11,187 bases of DNA from SIG575 sp045595725 (GTDB lineage Bacteria; Bacillota; Clostridia; Oscillospirales; Acutalibacteraceae): assembly GCA_045595725.1 (NCBI GenBank), contig JAZOAY010000054.1, positions 1 to 11,187 of the forward strand, written 5' to 3'. Shown piece by piece: positions 6,790 to 11,187 of the stretch. The first letter of the stretch is position 1, and each line of letters starts with the position of its first letter. The notes under the pieces are model-generated. The model ran no database searches. It saw only the letters and a list, made by a program, of their open reading frames with translations, and was not told where the DNA came from. The position numbers and the translations under genes are program-made.

Positions 6790-7650
6790 TTATGAGTAAA
6801 TGATATCGCTTGAGGGGGCATTTGCGTTCCATTCGGTCAGTATTGAACGGACAAGCTGAGGGTCGCTTGTAATAATCTGATTTGGAGAAAACTCAAGTGC
6901 ATTTATTATTTCAAACTCTGTTTCAACACCATAGAAAGAAATTTTCAGCCAGTTTTCTTTGAACATGCTCGTTAGTATTTTGCTGAATCCGTCAGCCTCA
7001 CAGTTTATACCCACAGCACCTGAGCCTGAAACCTCGTTTACCACATGTGCGGCATATTCAGCATTTTTTGCTTTTGACTTGTCTATTTCGTAGTCAAGAT
7101 AGAAGGGGATAGTAGTGTTTTTTCTGACAAATGATGCCTGATTAATATTTACACCTGTAAAAAAACAGTATTCCTCCATTTTGTAGCGAGTGATGATTTC
7201 TGAAACGCCTTTTATCCCTGACGCATCTTCGAGGTGAATGTTGATGCTTCTTTTTCGTTGGGAAGAAGTGTTAATATCTTCACTTACAAAACTTATCAGG
7301 TATTCAAAAGGCATTGTGTTTGTGCCGATTTCATCACTGTTTGCTGCTATAAAAGGTTTTCCGTCTTTATCAAAACACAGGTCAACCTCAATGCAGTCGG
7401 CATCATTCTGAAATGCGGCTTTGACGTAAAGGAGTGAATTTTTTTCATTGTCTGCAAATCCGTTTTCTGTGGTGATAATTCCGCCTTCGGGGAAAGAATA
7501 ATATTCTTCAAAAAGGTTGTTTTTTGCAACTTTTATGGCGGTTCTTTTAACAGACGGAACGGCAATCAATGCTGTAAATGAAGCCAGAATTGCAATGACC
7601 GCAACTGCACACACAGCATAGATAATATGTTTTTTATTTAATTTTTTCAA
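6790..7650 (-). CDS. Membrane-anchored glycerophosphodiesterase-fold protein lacking catalytic histidines
   Basis: The protein has 286 residues: a basic N-terminus (MKKLNKKH), one hydrophobic segment at about 9-31 acting as a signal anchor, and then an extracytoplasmic domain resembling the GDPD TIM barrel. Support for the family is ADCIEVDLCFDKDGKPF (84-100), equivalent to the usual GADxIELDVxxTKDGxPV, and the C-terminal QIITSDPQLVRSIL (258-271), equivalent to IITDxPxxxxxxL. E88 and D90, which bind metal in active members, are present. The usual HRG reads TTENG (60-64), the HD pair that follows the DG loop reads AN (103-104), and the later Glu of IEIK appears as His139. Hydrolysis of glycerophosphodiesters therefore looks unlikely; ligand binding or an altered activity is possible. 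The start is TTG at 7650, overlapping the kinase stop as TTGA, with GGGAGG 8 nt before it (7659-7664). Confidence 0.8.
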   Translation of the reverse strand: MKKLNKKHIIYAVCAVAVIAILASFTALIAVPSVKRTAIKVAKNNLFEEYYSFPEGGIITTENGFADNEKNSLLYVKAAFQNDADCIEVDLCFDKDGKPFIAANSDEIGTNTMPFEYLISFVSEDINTSSQRKRSINIHLEDASGIKGVSEIITRYKMEEYCFFTGVNINQASFVRKNTTIPFYLDYEIDKSKAKNAEYAAHVVNEVSGSGAVGINCEADGFSKILTSMFKENWLKISFYGVETEFEIINALEFSPNQIITSDPQLVRSILTEWNANAPSSDIIYS

Positions 7651-8765
7651 TTGCTGTACCTCCCGTAAAGTTCAGCGGTAATTTCGTTCAGCTCGTCCAT
7701 GTGTTTTTCAATGTCAGCAACAAGAGCAAACTGAGTTCTTGCACGGACAAGGTTATGGTCATCATAATCTGTGTGGAAATATACGTCTCCGTCAAGGTAG
7801 TCTGTAAGGAATCTCATGCCGCATTCAAAAGTAAGGAGCATTGCGGAAAAAGCAAGATTTTCTGCCTCTGCAGGAGTAAGACTTTTTCCGGCAGTTGAAA
7901 GATATCCGTCTGTGTAAGCTTTATAAAGTTCAACATTGAGTTTCATTTTTGATGCATCTTTTTCATCTTCGGCAGCAGTACCTGCACCTGAACGGATAGC
8001 ATCACCGAAATCATAGAGGGAAAGTCCCGGCATAACTGTATCAAGGTCAAGAATACAAAGACCAAGATTTGACTGATTGTCAAACATAATGTTGTTGATT
8101 TTTGTGTCATTATGCGTAACTCTTATGGGGAGTTTGCCTTCTGCAATAAGGTTTACAAGTTTTTCAGAATCTTCTTTTCTCTGAAGAATAAAGTCAATTT
8201 CTTCTTTTACATTGTCTTTTCTGCCGGATTTGTTGTTTTCAAGGGCAACAAGAAAATTCTGAAAACGCTGCTTGGTATTGTGAAAATCCGGGATTGTTTC
8301 ATGGAGTGTTTCACCGGGGAAATCTGCAAGCTTGCTCATGAAATCACCAAAAGCAGCACCTGCGTTGAAGAAGACCTGAGGATTTTCGATTGTGTCACAG
8401 GAGTAAGCATCTGTAATGAAATTCACACATCTCCAGAATGTGCCGTCAGCCATGATATGATAGGGCTTTCCGTCACGGGCGAAAATTGCATGGAGAGTTT
8501 CTCGCTCTGCATCACCGCCGGCTTTTTTGATTTTTTCAGCAAGATGATTAGTTACACTCACCATGTTTTCCATAAGTTTTTCCGGAGTTTTGAATACGTT
8601 TGTATTGATTTTTTGTGCAATGAACTGTTTGTTCTTGCCGTTTACATCAAACTGCAGAGCAAAAGTTGTGTTGATGTGACCTGCAGTAATATGTCTGTAT
8701 CCTGTATAATTGCCTTCAAACTCGTAAGATGCAAGGATTTCCTCAATGTATTGTTCTGTTGTCAT
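7647..8765 (-). CDS. nahK: N-acetylhexosamine 1-kinase (NahK-like, APH fold)
   Basis: The 372 residues resemble Bifidobacterium NahK (LnpB, about 359 residues) from end to end as I recall that sequence. NahK phosphorylates GlcNAc or GalNAc at C1 with ATP and feeds UDP-sugar synthesis in lacto-N-biose/galacto-N-biose salvage. The matches are TAGHINTTFALQF near the N-terminus, AGAAFGDF at 135-142, the catalytic loop RVTHNDTKINNIMFD (215-229, D220), the metal-binding ILDLDTVMPG (238-247), YDFGDAIRSGAGTAAEDEKD (251-270), and FECGMRFLTDYLDGDVYF (313-330). The aminoglycoside-phosphotransferase fold is shared with many kinases, but the agreement outside the catalytic loop makes NahK specificity likely. 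AAGGAG (8774-8779) overlaps the stop of the gene before it and sits 8 nt before the ATG. No lacto-N-biose phosphorylase (GH112) is in the window. Confidence 0.88.
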   Translation of the reverse strand: MTTEQYIEEILASYEFEGNYTGYRHITAGHINTTFALQFDVNGKNKQFIAQKINTNVFKTPEKLMENMVSVTNHLAEKIKKAGGDAERETLHAIFARDGKPYHIMADGTFWRCVNFITDAYSCDTIENPQVFFNAGAAFGDFMSKLADFPGETLHETIPDFHNTKQRFQNFLVALENNKSGRKDNVKEEIDFILQRKEDSEKLVNLIAEGKLPIRVTHNDTKINNIMFDNQSNLGLCILDLDTVMPGLSLYDFGDAIRSGAGTAAEDEKDASKMKLNVELYKAYTDGYLSTAGKSLTPAEAENLAFSAMLLTFECGMRFLTDYLDGDVYFHTDYDDHNLVRARTQFALVADIEKHMDELNEITAELYGRYSN

Positions 8766-8777
8766 GTTTTACACTCC

Positions 8778-10880
8778 TTATATTTCAGCGAAATATTTAT
8801 TTACTGTATCTTTACATATCTGTACTGTGTCTTTTTCCTCGAATTCAGGTGGATTGAATGTAAGGATAACACCTTGCTCAAACCTTGCCATGTCGGCATA
8901 GAAAGGTGTTGAGGTGAAAGCATCTCTGTCAAAATACTGCTTTCTTGCTTTTTCCTGAAAACCGAGAAATTTAAACTGTGTTGAAAGATGTTCGAAGAAT
9001 TTTTCCCATCTTATTTTCTGATAACAGGGCAAGAAATTACCGAGCATCTGCCAACCGTAGTCATATCTCTGATTATCTTCAATCATAGGTCCCCAGAGAC
9101 CAATTGATGCTATGAAGTTTATTATAAAGTAAGTCAGTTCTTCATCGTTAACAGAAATTTTCTTCAGTTCATCAAGGTAACAGGAAGCGTTGAAAAGTCT
9201 GTGGCAAACAAGAACCGAATTGGTATCGTCAATGATTTCAAGGAACTTCTTTGAGTTTTCTTCAAATGGCTCCATCTGCCTGTCTCGGTAAACTTTGGCA
9301 ATTTCTGTATGAAGAGGGAAGGACTCATTATCAAGCAACTGTTTTGTTATATTGACAAGGTCGTATCTGTAACCGTCGGTGTCACAACCGAGATTTTCAA
9401 GAGAACGGAAGATTTTCAGTAAGTCTTTGTTTTCGTACAGCGACTGTACCCGGTCATAAAGTCCTGTGTGTCTGAGGTTGAGGGCAGGCCTTGTACAGAT
9501 TGCAGAGCCAACAGGTACGGCACTGTTCTCTTTTGAATAACAGGTCTTTCGGTAGAGATCAATTCTTTTGTCTGAAAAGTCATCAGTCTTGCCGTATCTT
9601 GCTATTTCATATTTTTTGTACCATGAGTTGAGATCAATTTTCTTATCTTCGGTAAGAATGTCAAAAGAGAGACTGAAAAACATTGGGTTTTGTTTAAGAT
9701 TTTCAGGGAAAAGCCCTGCACCTACAAGGTTTTTGTATTTTTCTTTGCAACTGAGGAACGGATTACCGGCAACTTCTTCAATGTCACCCTGCATACTGTT
9801 GTGAGCATTGTTATGTTGAGAATTGCCGAGTACAAAATCACATCCGTCAAAACCGTTTGTCACTTCGTGCATTGTTGAGTCAATGTCAAGTACAAGGGTG
9901 TTACATCTTTTTATTTTTGTGACAAATTCTTTCCTGTAACCCTCGCTTGAAAAAACAAGAGTTGCATTTTCGTTAAAGAAATCGGCAGCTCTGTCAAGTT
10001 CTTTTGCACAGTTTTCGAGGTGTGCAATTTCCTTTTTCTTCATGCCGACAGTTGAAGCACAAAGCTGATTACAGAGATAGTAGTCAGAACTGCCTATATA
10101 TTCTTCCTGTACTTCAAGATATTTCAGGAAGAATCTTCTGAAATTTATTGTATCAATTCTGAATTTGTATGTTTTCGGGAACGCAGCCCATTTTTCTGTA
10201 ATGGCAACATCTTTTCCGTTGAAAAGCTTTGTTGTGATATCGGGGACAAGTCCTGAGAAAGTTGAAAGGATAGGTGTTATGCCCAGCTCTTTCATACGTT
10301 CAACAACTTTTTTGCCCATTTCAAGGTTTCTTTCAATATGTTCAAAAGATTTACTGGGAACGTAATTATAAAATCTGTTTGACATCTGCCAAGCGTAAAA
10401 AGCGGGTCCTGAAATAAATTCAAGTGCAAAATCCTGAGGGAAATCCATTTTTATAAGTGTGTAGAAACAAACACCTTCATTGCCCACAAGGTTTACAGCC
10501 ATGTTGATACCGTTAACTGCAAGAGTATCAAGAAAATATTCCCAGTCTTCAAATGACCAACGCCATGCATCGTTGGAATAAAGAGTGTAATCACCGAAAA
10601 CCCTCAGCTTCTGAGGAATGTAGGCAGAAAACTCCTCAGAAGGAAGGGGAGTTGTGTCAATATTAAGTCTGTCGCTTGTGCAAGGAGTTATTTTTTTGCC
10701 GAGACAGTTTTCAAGGTATTTACCGAAAGCCTTTGCAACACAGACTTTATCTGTGCCGAAAAGGTGGATTTTACCGTCTTTCTCCTTGTAACCGTAAAAA
10801 TCCTGTTCTGTGGTTTTTTCTGTGATTTCGTATGTAAAATTGTCCTTTACTTTTGGTGCAAGACGACTGATCAGTTCCAA
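8778..10880 (-). CDS. GH89 (alpha-N-acetylglucosaminidase)-like protein with altered active site, cytoplasmic
   Basis: The 700-residue protein has the three-part NAGLU layout: a small N-terminal domain (about 1-80), a TIM barrel (about 90-415) and a helical C-terminal domain (about 425-700). Family marks are WSFEDWEYFLDTLAVNGINM (near 108-127), GPAFYAWQMSNRFYNY (158-173), LGITPILSTFSGLVPD (199-214), LVGAGLFPENLKQNP (385-399) and YDYGWQMLGNFLPCYQKIRW (606-625). In human NAGLU the acid/base Glu lies in DTFNEM; the ungapped counterpart here is NQLCAS, placing Ala275 there. The likely nucleophile (PEG in relatives, PEN here, E393) remains, while HNFGGNNG reads GNSQHNNA. Activity on alpha-GlcNAc is therefore doubtful. 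No signal peptide is seen, unlike many secreted GH89 enzymes. The TTG start at 10880 has GGAGG 8 nt upstream; an in-frame ATG at 10901 falls about 3-4 nt after the expected transcription start. First gene of its operon. Confidence 0.83.
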   Translation of the reverse strand: MELISRLAPKVKDNFTYEITEKTTEQDFYGYKEKDGKIHLFGTDKVCVAKAFGKYLENCLGKKITPCTSDRLNIDTTPLPSEEFSAYIPQKLRVFGDYTLYSNDAWRWSFEDWEYFLDTLAVNGINMAVNLVGNEGVCFYTLIKMDFPQDFALEFISGPAFYAWQMSNRFYNYVPSKSFEHIERNLEMGKKVVERMKELGITPILSTFSGLVPDITTKLFNGKDVAITEKWAAFPKTYKFRIDTINFRRFFLKYLEVQEEYIGSSDYYLCNQLCASTVGMKKKEIAHLENCAKELDRAADFFNENATLVFSSEGYRKEFVTKIKRCNTLVLDIDSTMHEVTNGFDGCDFVLGNSQHNNAHNSMQGDIEEVAGNPFLSCKEKYKNLVGAGLFPENLKQNPMFFSLSFDILTEDKKIDLNSWYKKYEIARYGKTDDFSDKRIDLYRKTCYSKENSAVPVGSAICTRPALNLRHTGLYDRVQSLYENKDLLKIFRSLENLGCDTDGYRYDLVNITKQLLDNESFPLHTEIAKVYRDRQMEPFEENSKKFLEIIDDTNSVLVCHRLFNASCYLDELKKISVNDEELTYFIINFIASIGLWGPMIEDNQRYDYGWQMLGNFLPCYQKIRWEKFFEHLSTQFKFLGFQEKARKQYFDRDAFTSTPFYADMARFEQGVILTFNPPEFEEKDTVQICKDTVNKYFAEI

Positions 10881-10888
10881 TTTTTCTT

Positions 10889-10893
10889 CCTCC
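10889..10893 (-). promoter_or_regulatory. Ribosome-binding site that fixes a TTG start for the GH89-like gene
   Basis: GGAGG on the minus strand is followed by an 8-nt spacer and TTG at 10880. The site lies inside the longer reading frame that begins at the ATG at 10901, and that ATG has no Shine-Dalgarno sequence. The resulting N-terminus, (M)ELISRLAPKVKDNF, matches the usual beginning of GH89 proteins. Confidence 0.78.
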
Positions 10894-10911
10894 GTGGACA
10901 TAATTATATTT

Positions 10912-10940
10912 ATTATAACATAGAAATCAAAAAATGTCAT
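10912..10940 (-). promoter_or_regulatory. Sigma-A promoter of the GH89-like/nahK/GDPD-like/sdaA operon
   Basis: On the minus strand ATGACA (10935-10940, 5 of 6 to TTGACA), a 17-nt spacer and TATAAT (10912-10917) form a near-consensus promoter. The transcription start would be near 10904-10905, about 25 nt before the TTG start. No clear operator or riboswitch-like fold was seen between them. Confidence 0.8.
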
Positions 10941-11071
10941 TACTTTTCCGCAAAACATATAATTAAAATTTTTGTCAAAATATAGATTTATTCCGTAAAA
11001 TACTAGATGAAGCATATTTTAAAAGACCATAAAGTCCGTGCCACATACATAGATTTACTCGTGTGCAAATT
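10941..11071. other. Intergenic stretch with no recognised feature
   Basis: These 131 AT-rich bases separate the stop of the right-edge gene from the promoter of the GH89-like operon. I see no gene, and no stem followed by a T run that would make a convincing terminator for the incoming minus-strand gene. Confidence 0.6.
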
Positions 11072-11187
11072 TTAACATTGTAGTAAGTATTTCAGTGTTT
11101 CTTGTATGTATTCATCTGTTTCTGGTAAATAATTTCCCTTTGCTTCATTGGTAGAGCGATTCTTGAAGGCAGGCATCTGATGTTGTT
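11072..11187 (-). CDS. C-terminal 37 codons of an unrecognised protein (5' end outside window)
   Basis: Reading in from the right edge (in frame from 11185), one minus-strand frame stays open for 37 codons to a TAA at 11072-11074. The peptide is hydrophilic, with MPAFKNRSTNEAKGNYLP followed by an acidic helix-like end (DEYIQETLKYLL, then QC). The other two minus-strand frames also stop within the stretch, so the coding call rests mainly on composition. The tail shape recalls mobile-element proteins, but I cannot assign a family. Confidence 0.4.
   Translation of the reverse strand, partial: QHQMPAFKNRSTNEAKGNYLPETDEYIQETLKYLLQC

Noticed and set aside
8112..8912. A 266-codon open frame on the plus strand opposite the kinase gene
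   Set aside because: It lies antisense to a well-conserved NahK gene, is extremely rich in Phe and Cys with no recognisable domain, has no ribosome-binding site seen, and runs into the next gene. It is a codon-bias shadow.
11133..11187. A tRNA-like string, TTCATTGGTAGAGCG, at the right edge
   Set aside because: It resembles a tRNA D arm, but the following bases do not form a 5-bp anticodon stem with a 7-nt loop, and the T arm would lie outside the window. A protein-coding frame runs through it on the other strand.
1..11187. CRISPR array, complete insertion sequence or rRNA
   Set aside because: No regularly spaced direct repeats, no terminal inverted repeats around a transposase and no rRNA-like conserved stretches were seen on reading both strands.

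Overview
The window looks like a stretch of a low-to-moderate G+C (about 40% by eye) anaerobic Firmicute chromosome, most likely a gut-type Clostridia (Oscillospiraceae/Lachnospiraceae-like). The reasons are strong AGGAGG-type ribosome-binding sites, TTG as well as ATG starts, tight operons with ATGA/TTGA overlaps, a Pol I without working proofreading residues, a YwlE-type phosphatase signature, an oxygen-labile Fe-S serine dehydratase and an N-acetylhexosamine 1-kinase of the host-glycan salvage type. The taxon is inference. The standard genetic code fits every gene.

Region 1 (1-4384, minus strand) is a housekeeping operon read right to left: polA (DNA polymerase I), then a fused low-molecular-weight phosphatase/RimI acetyltransferase gene, then tsaD (t6A tRNA modification), which runs off the left edge. 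Both junctions are ATGA overlaps. Region 2 (4385-4487) is a compact divergent promoter region. Rightward it holds a perfect TTGACA-17-TATAAT promoter for a two-gene operon (4488-5434): an unrecognised 104-residue protein and an RluA-family pseudouridine synthase, again joined by ATGA. Region 3 (5435-5553) holds a small tandem heptamer repeat and a strong bidirectional terminator between converging operons.

Region 4 (5554-10880, minus strand) is a four-gene operon with a good promoter at 10912-10940. In transcription order it encodes a GH89 (alpha-N-acetylglucosaminidase)-like protein with no signal peptide and an eroded active site, a well-preserved NahK-type N-acetylhexosamine 1-kinase, a membrane-anchored glycerophosphodiesterase-fold protein that has lost its catalytic histidines, and an L-serine ammonia-lyase. 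The kinase suggests amino-sugar salvage inside the cell: free GlcNAc/GalNAc converted to the 1-phosphate and on to UDP-sugars. The two proteins beside it look like catalytically altered or dead relatives of known hydrolases, which makes this operon the most interesting part of the window. Region 5 (10941-11187) holds the last 37 codons of an unrecognised minus-strand gene and a short intergenic stretch.

No CRISPR array, complete insertion sequence, rRNA or convincing tRNA was seen.
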